DNA of 64,000 nucleotides from Pogostemon cablin. Its lineage: Eukaryota; Streptophyta; Magnoliopsida; Lamiales; Lamiaceae. Made by a program: the position numbers and the translations under genes. The notes under the pieces are model-generated. The model did no database searches. It saw only the letters and a program-made list of their open reading frames with translations, and was not told where the DNA came from. The DNA is taken from the NCBI GenBank assembly GCA_023678885.1, contig CM043002.1, forward strand, positions 2,002,022-2,066,021, given 5' to 3'. This document shows positions 10,792-21,599 of this stretch, in pieces; within the stretch, counting starts at the first letter, position 1, and every line of letters begins with the position of its first letter.

Positions 10792-10937
10792 TAAGTTTTA
10801 AATAAATATATTGAGTAAGATGTGTGTGTATGATTGTAATTTATTATGAAAGGTATTTTTAACATTTCCTATAAAATATTAATGAAGGTGCATATATCCA
10901 TGAAAATTATGTGTTTGGACAGCCGTGACCTATTTTT

Positions 10938-11561
10938 TATATAAAGAGAAATTAAAATCAGTTACAATTTGTTGGGCTTTTCACAAGCCCAAAAGCATTA
11001 TGGCCCATGACAATTACATATAGGTCCATACATTTACGTTCTCGTTCCCTTTATATATAAACTTTACACATCCGTACCAACATAAATTTCACCAAAAGAT
11101 AAAACATTATATTGATCTTATAATCTCAAAATACATCTTAAACCTCAAAATCATCTCTCTCATCTATCACATATTTAATAATTTTTTTGTTACCCTCAAA
11201 AACTACACAAAAATTTAATAAAGTTAGTCCTAAAATAACCTTCTTAAAATCTGCTAAAAAAACGGCCCAAATTATTCTGTATGGAGGGAAAATATATTAA
11301 ACAAAAACTATAATACTTGGGGACTAGAATCGCAATAAATAATTTTACAATACAACTCTATAACCTCTGGTCAGGGCTTCATTCAAAATTGTGTGTCAAT
11401 GGCTACCCGGGTCGGGTTGATCCACTGAAAATCAGCAGCAGCATATCAATAAAGGCTGGTTTTGTGCAGCAACAAGATGGTTTTTTGTGTGAATCTTTCG
11501 TTTAATGTCGTATCATGCTGTGATGACGAAGGAATACCAAGTCGAGAAGCAATGGAGAGCC
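10938..11561. other. Right copy of the duplicated flank, then 3' flank of the membrane-protein gene
   Basis: Bases 10,938-11,005 continue the sequence duplicated from 5,586-5,655. From about 11,300 the base composition rises and probably marks the 3' untranslated region of the minus-strand gene ending at 11,562. No separate gene is seen. Confidence 0.5.
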
Positions 11562-14500
11562 TTACGCCCAGAGTAAGGTCACTATAACAAACATCATGAA
11601 TGCCAAACCAAAGCAAAAACCAGCAATTGTCATAAAAGCCTGTAAAAATGATTAATACTAGTCAAGAACTGAACCAATCGTCTAGAACTCACTGAGTTGC
11701 ATGATTAATGTACCTTTCCTTAGGACTCAAACCCGAACTTGACCGTGAACCATGATAATCCTCTATCTACAAATGGGGCAAGTGCCAGCGCCCTGCTTCA
11801 GTCGAAACACACAAGAAGCATTGTTCAACATTATGAATATAAACAAATCCAGTGTAAATCAAAATAGGAATTCATTTTAGGTACCTCTGGTGCCCTTTAA
11901 TAATAATAATTTCTTTCCCGATCAAAAAAAAAAAATCAAAATAGGAATTATCTCATTGTATGACCAAATGACAAGGTCGCTCTCACTCGTCTGATTATTA
12001 AGAAGTCTAATAAAAGTCACTGTTCTGAGAAGTATATGCTAGTGCAGCTTACGGAAAACATATAGCAACCTGTACAATTAAGTGTCGAGAAAGATACGAA
12101 AACTTGAGTATCATTGGAATGAAAAGATCACCTTCTTGTATAGCTTTTATACAAATTCTACCGAAACGATTGGTTTACCCTCCATCCCATAGAACCATTC
12201 ACACTTTCCCCAATTGATTCGTCCCATAGAGTCGTTTGCACCCCAAAAAAGGAAATAACACCTCAATTCAATACCCTCAAAGTGGGGAAATCCATGAGTT
12301 ATTTGCAGTAAGGCTTTTTTACCATGACCATGCTTATTCGATGAAAAACTATACCCCTCGTCTTGTTTCAATGTTTACGTTTGCCTTTTGTACGTTGAAG
12401 AGTATTATAATTTAATATTTATTTATGAGAATGACTACAGTGCAACCGGGTCTTAAAATTGTCATCCCACTAAAACAAAAAATACTATATGCTTTATTTA
12501 ATACCAAAAATAACATACCACCTAAAAAAGTCAACAAGTTAATAAAAAAAAGCAACTTTTCTTGAAAAATGAAAATATGCGGAGCAGTACACACAAATGA
12601 TTTTATGGGTAGATGGAGTACAATTTAAGAAAAAAATCACAAACATTGTTCTACTATTAGATAGTTTAAAAAATCACAAACATTGTTCTACTATTAGATA
12701 GTTTAAATCTACAGCTTGAAAAGACAGTTAACCAATCTGACTGTAATAAAACAGATAATAAATGCACAAATGGAATTGGGGAAGGAAGAGAAAGGCGAAT
12801 AGTGGCATACATGGGGAATCAAAACAATCATGAAAAAAAATGGGGGAAAAAAATGAGAAGCAGCCACATATAGTCAATAAACTGAAACTAACCAGTAACC
12901 CTATGAATGATAAAGATATGGTTGGGCAGCTCACCCTCCAGCTCGAATGAGCTTAGTTACTTGGCTCCATGCCCACACCATCGCCATTACTTTTAGAAAC
13001 CTACAAAAAACAGAACCTCTTGTTATACTTGAACCGTAGAGGAAAGATCAAGAGATTATTTTACCTTTCAGCAGCTGCCAAATAACCCATTCTCCCAGGT
13101 GCAGGAGACACATATAACCTATCAGCAAGAATATGATGCAATCATAATCATAGCATCAAGTAGCAGAAAAGAGAGGAAAAAGGAGTATAATAGAGCTCAT
13201 TTAGAAACTAGCCCCATCACAGCATATAAGATAGAAATCAAATGGAACTGTCAGCTACTTAACACAAAAGGCTGATGTCATAAATGGTGAAGTAAGCTCG
13301 ATCCCATCCCAAGATCTCCGAGAGAGAGAGACCACCTAAATTATAGAGCAGTAATGTGGACATAACAATGAGTGAAAATTGGTGTTTGAAAGAGAAAAAA
13401 AATAAAAATAAATAAAGGTTAGAGAAGTGGCTAGAAATTCTTGGAACAAATTTAACTTGCATTATCACATCTATTGCAGATCCATTTCCACTTTCCCGGT
13501 AATTTGGTTCTGTAATGCTATATGAAAAACATAATTAGAAGATTTTCCACAAGCACATTTTTTCATAAAATTATAGCTAATTACATCAACAAATCAGCGT
13601 CTTCATAACCTTTTGAGATTTCCATAAGCTGTTCTTCTCTTATAAACTAAGTGTTCATAATGTACTCATTAAAACCCTTCACTTGTCAGGTATAATTGGT
13701 GGAGAAGCCACCAGATCTAAATTAATCAGAACATCCTAATACATAAGCCAAGATCACAGCCTTTGATGGTTTTGCAAACAAACTACAAAAGCAGGTGTGC
13801 CAAAATGAAAAACAACACAAGGGCACACCCACACAGGCAGTTGAGATACCGTCTATAAGGGCCCATGAGGCCATGACACGACATCAAGCTGGGCTTGAGG
13901 GTCTCAACTTGTAGTAACCTTATTAAGAGCTATTGATCCTCAGAGACTAAATTAGAGCTGTTTTTTCAGGACATCAATAGCTCTTAACTGTCCTTGGCAT
14001 TTTAGAGCCATGGTTAGCACTTAATCATGCCAAGGCAAATTGGTTAAAATGGGAGCAAAGCCTCATGCTGCATGCATTCGGAATGTGTAGACTTCAGAGG
14101 TGGGGCCACAAATGATCAAGCAGAAAACCATAAAAAAAATTGTCCATGAGGCATCAGCACAAGCATTTTGAGTAAACTGGAACCCAAAGAAATAGATTTT
14201 AAATAGATAAGACCACATTTTGAAAATGCATACTAATGATGCAGTTAAAAGACTTCAATAGTGATTGAAGTCCAAGTAAATCACTCACCAGACCACAAGA
14301 AAAGTAGTGAGATAGTAAACAGTATTTAGCAAGCCATAGGATAAAACTCCTGCGGTACCATATCTCTTCAATTTGGATAGTACCCTGAAAGGCTCAGTAA
14401 ACAAGAATGATATTAGAATCAGAAATAATCATTAAACAATACACTTGGAATTTGAGGTTCATGAAATAAAAGAAATTACACCACAAGGATTTTACATCAT

Positions 14501-17500
14501 TTTTTATATACAAAGCAGCAGAAAGCCAAAAAAGAAAAAAATGTACATGTAATTTAGGATGCAAAATTATGTCCATCGGTAAAATCATTCTCAGTCCAAC
14601 TGGTTCAAGAATAAGAACATTTGAAGAATACAGGGTGAGTTCTTAGTAGTGAGAGTAATCTCAATTTTCTTTTCTACCAGAATTTATACTAAAGGGTGTA
14701 AGGATTTTAAAAGAAAATATCATTTACGCACAAAATCTCAAGAAACACTTCGGTGTGGATCAAAATATTATGAAATTATTCTCAGTCTCTTTCCTTCTTA
14801 CATCATCTTCTTTACTAATTGTATTTTCCAGGATAGTGAAAGCAACACACTTCAAATTGGGGTGCCGAAAATTCTCAATATGATCATGTCTTCGAAACCC
14901 AAGTGGTCCACACACATACACACACTCACATAGATTTGTTAAACATATGTGAAAGACACCAGTCACTCACAAAATAATATATATTCAAAATACTTAATAC
15001 AAATGACACTCTCATTTGAAAAGACAAGTCGTACAACAATAATCATTACACTTTTTTCAAGTCCAACACACTCGTACCCTTTTGTGCATTCTCTTCAAAA
15101 AAAAAATAATAAAATAAAAAAATAAAAAATTGTGCATTCTCTTACTCATTGGGTGAGACTGCTTGGGATTTTTCAATTTTTTCATTTGAACCTATAAGAA
15201 AAACAGTTGAAACTTTAGGAGCAAATAAATTAGCTTCACAAGTCATATATCCATCAAATATATATGTATCAAGATACCTGGGTTCTCCAAAGAACTGCTG
15301 TCAAAATCTGATGACTCTGTCCTCTGCAGTAACATCACATTTCAGATGAACATGCATTAAAAGGAAGGTAGACAGTTCCTCAATACAGAATGTAACGGAA
15401 GCAACAGAAATATATATACAAAGAAAAATCTGTAGCATCTAGCTGATGGCAGACAGACATACAAATAAATAACACCAACGCTCATAAAAATATCCATAAA
15501 CAGAGCCCGATTAAACTTGCAACCCCAATACCACAAAATAAAAGAATAAGAATAATGTATTAAAAAGATACGGAGATTATGTGCCAAATCTATTGTAAAT
15601 TAGCAACTCTATCAGGATCCAATTTCTGGTAAAAACCATAACCACTGATAGTCAAATATAATCCACAGAAAGGTTTAGTAAAGTTCAAGGAAGGCTTATA
15701 TAAGGGAACATAGAGAACTTGGTCAGTCAAAAATATTTTCTAACAAGAATGACTAGAGGACATTACACTACTAACCATCACCAGAATTTAGCCAAACTCT
15801 GTATTATCCTCCTGTAACACTACTATAACACTACATAAGAGTTCGAAAAATAAAAAACAAGATGAACCATATCCAATTCAAGAAACTTAATTGTTGCGAT
15901 TATGAAGAGAAACACACTTGGATCCTACTTCTGATCACTCAAAACCAAGATGACACGCTCAACTCACGTTTGCAGATTTGAATACAAAGAACAATTGAAT
16001 CAAAAACTGTAAATGAAAGAATCAACACTCAAGGAATTATAGTGGTTCGATCATGAAGATCTACGTCCACTTTCAAAGGAAATCGAGCACTCTTTCATTG
16101 ATAGACATTTACACTTGATGAAGAAGATTAACTAACTTCTTTGATCACTCATGGATCACCCTATCTAACTTGCAGAAGAAGATGAAAAAACGTGTGCTGA
16201 ATGCAGCAGGTCTGATGCTTATATACCAGATGGAGTTTGATCCGTTTCAGCTGCACAGCTGATGCCTCACACCGTCCAATGAGGTCTTGACACATCAGCA
16301 CCTTCCTAACAACATACTTAACAAACTAACTCCCTCAAAGCTCTTGAACCAGCTCACTAACCAACTCAACTGATCCATAACCCCCTAACCAACCCTTCCA
16401 TTTAACATGCATCCATGCAGCCACGTGTGTGTGTACTATCCTAACGTATAAACTCCAAGAAACACGCATGCAATGCTCACACACTTCCTGGCCAACTTGA
16501 TGTACCGGTTGCATGGAGATCATGATCATGTTTTATACTTCAACTTCTAACAATTCTCCACCTTAAAACATGTATCACATCTTTCAACAAACTTGCTGCT
16601 CAATTCCCTTTGTTGCTGCTCTATTATGAGCAGCTCCCTCCAAGATCACTAGAATTGCATTCCAACTAAGCTCAAGCTTAGTCCAAACTTTGAACTAGGC
16701 AAGGCTTTGGTCAGACAGTCTGCAGGATTGACAGATGTGTCAATCTTGTGCACTCTTACAACTTCATTCTCTACAAGATCTCTTACAAAATATAACTTGA
16801 CATCAATGTGCTTAGTCCTTTCATGATAGCCCTGATGTTTGGCTAAATGAATTGCACTTTGATTGTCACAGAACACCTCTACACAATCCTGTTTAATACC
16901 AAGTTCATGCAGCATTCCAGAGATTCACAATCCGTCTTTGATTGCTTCAGTCAAAGCTACAAACTCAGCCTCACTTGTGGACAAAACCACAACTGATTGA
17001 TGGTTTGCTTTCCAACTTATGGTTGTTCCATAGAGAGTAAAGATATAACCAGTCAATGATTTCCTTGTGTCCATATTGGCTGCATAATCAGCATCCACAT
17101 ATCCATACAACACTTGACTTAGTTCCTGTCTTTTCTGAAATTTCAAACCTCTGTCTGTTGATCCTTTGATATATCTCATTGCCCATTTTATTGCCTGCCA
17201 GTTTGGCTTCCCTAGTCATCCCATAAATCTACTCAAAATACTCATGACATATGCCATATCTAGCCTACAGCAGACCATACAATACATCAAACTTCCAACT
17301 GAATTTGCATAGGGTATCAAGTTCATTTCTTCTAATTCTGATGTAGTTGTAGGAGCCTGCCGTGATGATAACTTCAATCCCTGTTTAAAAGGTATTGTAA
17401 CAGACTTACTTTCAAACATGTTATACCTTTTAAGGACCTTCAATAAGTAGGATTCCTGACTAAGAATTAGGTTTCCACTACTTCTGTTCCTAATAATGGA

Positions 17501-20500
17501 CATCCCAAGTATCATCTTGGCTTCCCCCAAGTCTTTCATGTCAAATTCTGATTTCAACATACTTTTGACTCTCTGGATACCATTCATGGTATGACTTGCT
17601 ATCAACATATCATCAACATATAGAAGCAAGTAAGTATACTGATTCCCTTCTTTCATGTAGTATACACAGCTATCATATGAGCTTCTAGCAAATCCACAAA
17701 CTGTTATGTATTGATCAAATCTCAGGTACCACTGTCTAGGGCTTTGTTTAAGACCATATAGTGACTTCTTAAGCAAACAAGCCTTAGATTCTTTATTCTG
17801 GATATCATCTCCCTCTGGTATAGTCATGAAGATTTGTTTTTCTAATTCACCATGAAGAAAAGCAGTTGTTACATCCATTTGGTGAAGCTCAAGATCATAC
17901 TGTGTTGTTAAGGATAGTATGATCCTTATAGAGCAATGCTTAACTACAAGTGAGAATATCTCATTGTAGTACATCCCTTCTTTCTGTATCCCTTAGCTAC
18001 AAGTCTAGCTTTATATCTTATTTTTCCATCTGCTGTTGCCGAGAGCTTCCTTTTGAAAATCCATTTGCAGCCCACTAACTTTTGCTTCAGAGGTTTACTT
18101 ACTATCTCCCAAGTTCCATTTTTATCAAGGGACATTAGTTCTTCACTTATTGCATTAATCCACTGATCAGCATCAGGGCTAGTTTTATTGCTTCCATGTA
18201 GCTCTTAGGTTCACTAGCTTCAATCTCAGAGGCTGTATACAGTGCATATGAAACCTGATCAGCTTGAATGTATCTAGCAGGAGGATTTATTCCTTCTTTG
18301 TCTATCCCTTGCTAGATGATATGTACTGAGATCAATCCTTTCCTTGTTAGTATCTGATCTGTCATCTGCTGATTCAGAAATTTTATCAGACTCCACCTCA
18401 AGCTCAATACCCTCATTTGATGTCACTGAAGTACCAATTTTCTCCAGTAATGGCATCTTTGTTTCATTGAAGATGACATCCCTGCTGACCAGGAACTTAT
18501 GGCTTTCAAGACCTGTAACCTTTTACACCAGATGGATATCCAACCATTACACACCTTATGGCTCTAGGTTCTAGCTTATCTTGCTTTATGTGTGCATAGG
18601 CAAGATAGCTAATTACCCTTAAGTTGCCATAATCAACAGGTTTTCCTCTCCAAACCTGTTCAGGTGTTTTGAACTTCAATGGTGTTGAGGGACTCCTATT
18701 TATCAGATAAACTGCTGTAGAAACTAACTCACCCCATAAGCTCTTATGAAAACCTCCACTACTCAATCTTTCAGCAACTCCATTTTGTTGTGGAGTGGGT
18801 GGGACTATCTTGTGCCTTCTTATCCCCTTTTGTTTACAGAAGTTTTTAAACTCTTTAGAGAGATATTCCAGACCATTATCTGTTCTTAACACTTTCAGGG
18901 TAGCTCCAGTTGCATTTTCAACCTCAACCAGCCAGTCTTTAAATTTTGACAGGGCTTCATCCTTTGTTTTCAGGATGTATATCCAAGCTTTCCTTGAATA
19001 ATCATCTATAAAGGAGATAAAATATTTACCCCCTCCCTTAGTCAGAGTCTTGGCTGGTCCCCATAGGTCAGAGTGGACATAATCAAGAATTGATGAGGAG
19101 CTATGTTCACCTGCACCAAACTTCATCCTCTTTGATTTCCCTAAAACATAAGCTCACACTGTTCTAGTTTGACTTCTGCTTCTCCACATAACAGATTTTG
19201 TTTGGCTAGTTCTTGAAGCCCCCTTAAACTTATATGAGCTAATCTACCATGCCATAACAATGTACTATCATGTGTTCCTACTGCATGAGCATGAGCAGCA
19301 ACAGTGCTCCCACACAAGAAATATAGGTCATGTTTCTTGATACCACTCAAGAATATATCATCTCCCTTGGTAACTGTGAGGTAACCATCTTTTGATTGAA
19401 AACCATATCCCATGGAATCAAGCTTACCAAGGGAGATTAGATTTCTTCTTAAATCAGGGACATACCTTACATCATGAAGGATTCTGACTGATCCATCAGT
19501 CAGTTCAAGCTTGATTGATCTTATTCCCTTGATCTTGTACGTTTGATCATTTCCAAGGAGTACTGATCCACCATTTTGTTGCTTGAATTCACAAAACCAC
19601 TGTTTGTTAGGAGACATATGGAAGGTGCAACCTGAATCAATTACCCATTCAGAGGCAACTTCTGATGTTGTTATTGATAGGGCTTCAACAAAATCTCCTT
19701 TATCTTGAACTTGTGTTGTCTGATTTGCTTGCATTTTCTGATCAGTGTCCTTACCTTTGTCAATCCCTTTGCTTTTTCAGCCTTCCATTTGTAACAGTTT
19801 CTCTTCATATGCCCTGGAAGATGACAGTGATAACACTTCCTCACTTCACCTTCTTTGGTTGATGATCTTTCTCCCTTGCTGTCTTGTTTGTCACCATTCT
19901 TGTGATCCTTCTTCTTCTTGTTATTTCTTTTGGATTGATAATTGTTCCTGGCAACTAGTCCTTCTCCTCCTGAGTTTGGTACACCCTCAGATACAAGCTG
20001 AAGCTGTCTTGACTTGAGTGCAAGTAGTACACTGTCAAACTTGACAGTGCCTTGGTTTGCATACAATAATGTATCTTTAAAACTTTGAAATGATTTTGAA
20101 AGTGCTGTCATTAACATGAGAACCCTTTCTTCTTCAGAAATCTTAACATCAACACTTTCAAGATCATCCAAAATCTTGATGAATTCATCAACCTGACTTA
20201 GTATAGGCTTTTCATCACTTATCTTGTATGCATGAATTTTCTCTCTGATATGTAGCCAATTTGCTAGTGTTTTCACCATATACAGAGACTCCAATTTCTC
20301 CCAAACACCAATGGCAGTAGTTTCTCTAGCTACTTCACGTAATGTCTTATCCCCCAAACATAAAATGATTGTAGAGTGAGTTTTACGAAGTACCTCATCA
20401 TCTACTTGAACTCTTGGAGGTCCTGCTGCTGAAGGATCTTTGATGATTTCTGTCTTGACCGGTGGAGGTGGCTTCAATGCATCAATGAGCCCCTGTTGTG

Positions 20501-21599
20501 TCAAGATCGCCTTCATCTTGAGTTTCCAGAGACTGAAATCCGTTTTCTCCGAGAGCTTCTCAATATCAAAACGAGTGGTGTTCAAGAACAATTTAATCAA
20601 AAACTGTAAATGAAACAATCAACACTCAAGGAATTATAGTGGTTCGATCATGAAGATCTACGTCCACTTTCAAAGAAAATCAAGCACTCTTTCATTGATA
20701 GACATTTACACTTGATGAAGAAGATTAACTAACTTCTTTGATCACTCATGGAACACCCTATCTAACTTGCAGAAGAAGATGAAAAAACGTGTGTTGAATG
20801 CAGCAGGTTTGATGCTTATATACCAGATGGAGTTTGATCTGTTTCAGCTGCACAGCTGATGCCTCACACCATCCAATGAGGTCTTGACACATCAGCACCT
20901 TCCTAACAACATACTTAACAAACTAACTCCCTCAAAGCTCTTGAACCAGCTCACTAACCAATACAACTGATCCATAACCCCCTAACCAACCCTTCCATTT
21001 AACATGCATCCATGCAGCCACATGTGTGTGTACTATCCTAACATATAAACTCCAAGAAACACGTATGCAATGCTCACACACTTCCTGGCCAACTTGATGC
21101 ACCGGTTGCATGGAGATCATGATCATGTTTTATACTTCAACTTCTAACATTAATGAAAGCCTATACTTAAGTAAAATGATCTAAACTTCAAACGCATCAA
21201 ATTCAATTCAAAGAAAAACAGAAACTCACAGACTTTTCTTTCATTTGATGCTATCGAAATTTAATTTGGCAAACGTACAAATATAGGCTTTCGATATTGC
21301 CCAGAAAAAAAAAAAAGAATGAACCCATAACACGAATCATCGAAAACAAAATTCAGTTACCCCGTGGAGGGATCAAGAAACACTAAAGGGGGAAAGATAA
21401 TAAAAAGTAATAATAATAATAAATAAATAAACATAACACTCACACTAGTGTGGGAGCAATTAGCAGAACATAACCGAAGCAGATGGGGTTTCGCGGCTAA
21501 CGGAAGGTGGAAGAATCGAGAGGAGGGCGACGCCATGGGAGGAGGAGGACCAAGGTTGATGACAGCAGAAAAAAGGGAAATGCTCATTGTTGAACTCAA
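11562..21599 (-). CDS. Small predicted plastid membrane protein, 7 exons, with in-frame stop in exon 6
   Basis: Exons traced on the minus strand: 21444-21599, 15278-15297, 14289-14384, 13065-13118, 12935-13000, 11714-11792, 11562-11639. All introns are GT-AG and the frame is continuous. Exon 1 gives a Ser/Pro/Leu/Arg-rich N-terminus of 52 residues resembling a chloroplast transit peptide (M22 is an alternative start). The conserved-looking core holds a hydrophobic segment (about residues 70-91, from GVLSYGLLNTVYYLTTF) and a second around AMVWAWSQVTKLIRAGG (115-131). A TAA at 11,720-11,722 ends the protein at 154 residues. After it the same frame runs on through the last intron for 27 more residues including a hydrophobic helix, to a TAA at 11,562-11,564. 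Family function is not recognised. The 20-nt exon 2 rests on frame logic and is the least certain part. Intron 1 (6.1 kb) contains a Copia element. Confidence 0.78.
11793..15277 (-). other. Introns 2-5 of the membrane-protein gene
   Basis: Apart from exons 2-5, this stretch contains no coding-like frames. It holds a small fold-back at 13,923-14,035: AAGAGCTATTGAT facing ATCAATAGCTCTTA, then CCTTGGCAT facing ATGCCAAGG. Bases 12,629-12,708 carry a short direct repeat of AAAAAATCACAAACATTG. Confidence 0.6.
15892..16552 (-). repeat. 3' LTR of the Copia element (complete)
   Basis: On the minus strand it begins TGTTAGAAGTTG and ends GCAACA, the TG...CA form. A TATA box (GGTATATAAG) lies at 16,218-16,227. 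A purine-rich tract (AAGGTGGAGAAT on the minus strand, 16,553-16,564) immediately precedes it and fits a polypurine tract. Confidence 0.93.
16649..17179 (-). pseudogene. Copia RNase H
   Basis: GYVDADYAANMDTRKSLTGY, WKANHQSVVVLSTSEAEFVA and FCDNQSAIHLAKHQGYHERT are the standard Copia RNase H motifs with the acidic D-E-D residues. A TGA near 16,922 separates the two halves, which share one frame. Confidence 0.92.
17216..18135 (-). pseudogene. Copia reverse transcriptase, frameshifted
   Basis: The first part (18,135-17,944) carries NGTWEIVSKPLKQKLVGCKW and KARLVAKGY. After a frameshift near 17,960, the rest (to 17,216) carries HQMDVTTAFLHGEL, KSLYGLKQSPRQWY and the catalytic YVDD box in LLLYVDDMLIASH. 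An in-frame TGA lies where RFMG normally continues into the connection region. Confidence 0.93.
18506..19126 (-). pseudogene. Copia integrase, internally deleted
   Basis: The DDE core is visible: HSDLWGP (first D), LRTDNGLEY (second D) and PQQNGVAER (catalytic E). Right after AER the usual stretch of about a dozen residues is missing in frame and the sequence jumps to GGFHKSLWGE. The segment ends in a frame that does not connect to the reverse transcriptase. Confidence 0.9.
19141..19734 (-). pseudogene. Copia protease and gag-pre-integrase segment
   Basis: Contains WVIDSGCTFHM with the DSG active-site triplet of retroviral-type aspartic proteases, then the pre-integrase zinc region around LLWHGRLAHISLRGLQELA. 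It is in a different frame from both gag and integrase, so the polyprotein is interrupted on both sides. Confidence 0.88.
19671..20618 (-). CDS. Copia gag protein
   Basis: An open frame of 315 codons. The gag core starts at RFDIEKLSEKTDFSLWKLKM and includes the usual helical UBN2-like region. A zinc knuckle CYHCHLPGHMKRNC (CX2CX4HX4C) lies near residue 270. The first 11 residues are read from LTR sequence because the LTR is fused to gag; the true start is probably lost. Gag would package the element RNA in virus-like particles. It ends by frameshift relative to the protease. Confidence 0.9.
   Translation of the reverse strand: MFHLQFLIKLFLNTTRFDIEKLSEKTDFSLWKLKMKAILTQQGLIDALKPPPPVKTEIIKDPSAAGPPRVQVDDEVLRKTHSTIILCLGDKTLREVARETTAIGVWEKLESLYMVKTLANWLHIREKIHAYKISDEKPILSQVDEFIKILDDLESVDVKISEEERVLMLMTALSKSFQSFKDTLLYANQGTVKFDSVLLALKSRQLQLVSEGVPNSGGEGLVARNNYQSKRNNKKKKDHKNGDKQDSKGERSSTKEGEVRKCYHCHLPGHMKRNCYKWKAEKAKGLTKVRTLIRKCKQIRQHKFKIKEILLKPYQ
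20586..21149 (-). repeat. 5' LTR of the Copia element, 97 bp shorter than its partner
   Basis: Homologous to 15,989-16,552. The part matching 15,892-15,988 is absent and the sequence passes straight into the gag frame, with no tRNA-primer site. The TATA box is at 20,815-20,824. Confidence 0.9.

Larger units (their letters stand above)
7721..10937. mobile_element. 3.2-kb terminal-inverted-repeat element in a duplicated site
   Basis: The left end from 7,727 reads AGGCCGCGGCTATCCACACA and the reverse complement of the right end (10,931) reads AGGTCACGGCTGTCCAAACA. Similarity continues through ATAATTTTCATG and beyond. The interrupted flank, compared with the intact paralog at 5,575-5,594, shows duplication of ATTTTT (7,721-7,726 and 10,932-10,937). 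The A/T tract allows other readings of 4-6 bp. No transposase frame is seen, so it is non-autonomous or composite. Inside are a CACTA-type element, a possible Helitron end, a direct repeat and a SINE-like head. Superfamily is unassigned. Confidence 0.75.
15887..21154 (-). mobile_element. Ty1/Copia LTR retrotransposon, degenerate, in intron 1
   Basis: The element is 15,892-21,149 and is flanked by TTAAT at 15,887-15,891 and 21,150-21,154. It reads on the minus strand, the same as the host gene. Order from the right: 5' LTR, gag, protease, integrase, reverse transcriptase, RNase H, 3' LTR. Integrase before RT marks Copia. The 3' LTR is 661 bp (15,892-16,552) but the 5' LTR has only 564 bp and joins gag directly, so the LTR end, primer-binding site and leader are missing. 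The LTRs differ at about 15 of 564 shared positions by eye, mostly C/T and G/A changes. Several frameshifts and stops break pol, so it is not autonomous. Confidence 0.95.

Noticed and set aside
13923..14035. Small double fold-back as a miRNA precursor
   Set aside because: Stems of 9-14 bp are too short and the paired arms lack the extended duplex of a plant miRNA hairpin.
15278..15323. A 46-nt version of membrane-protein exon 2 using the upstream CTGCAG acceptor
   Set aside because: In the only frame that joins exon 3 it contains TGA; the 20-nt version fits.
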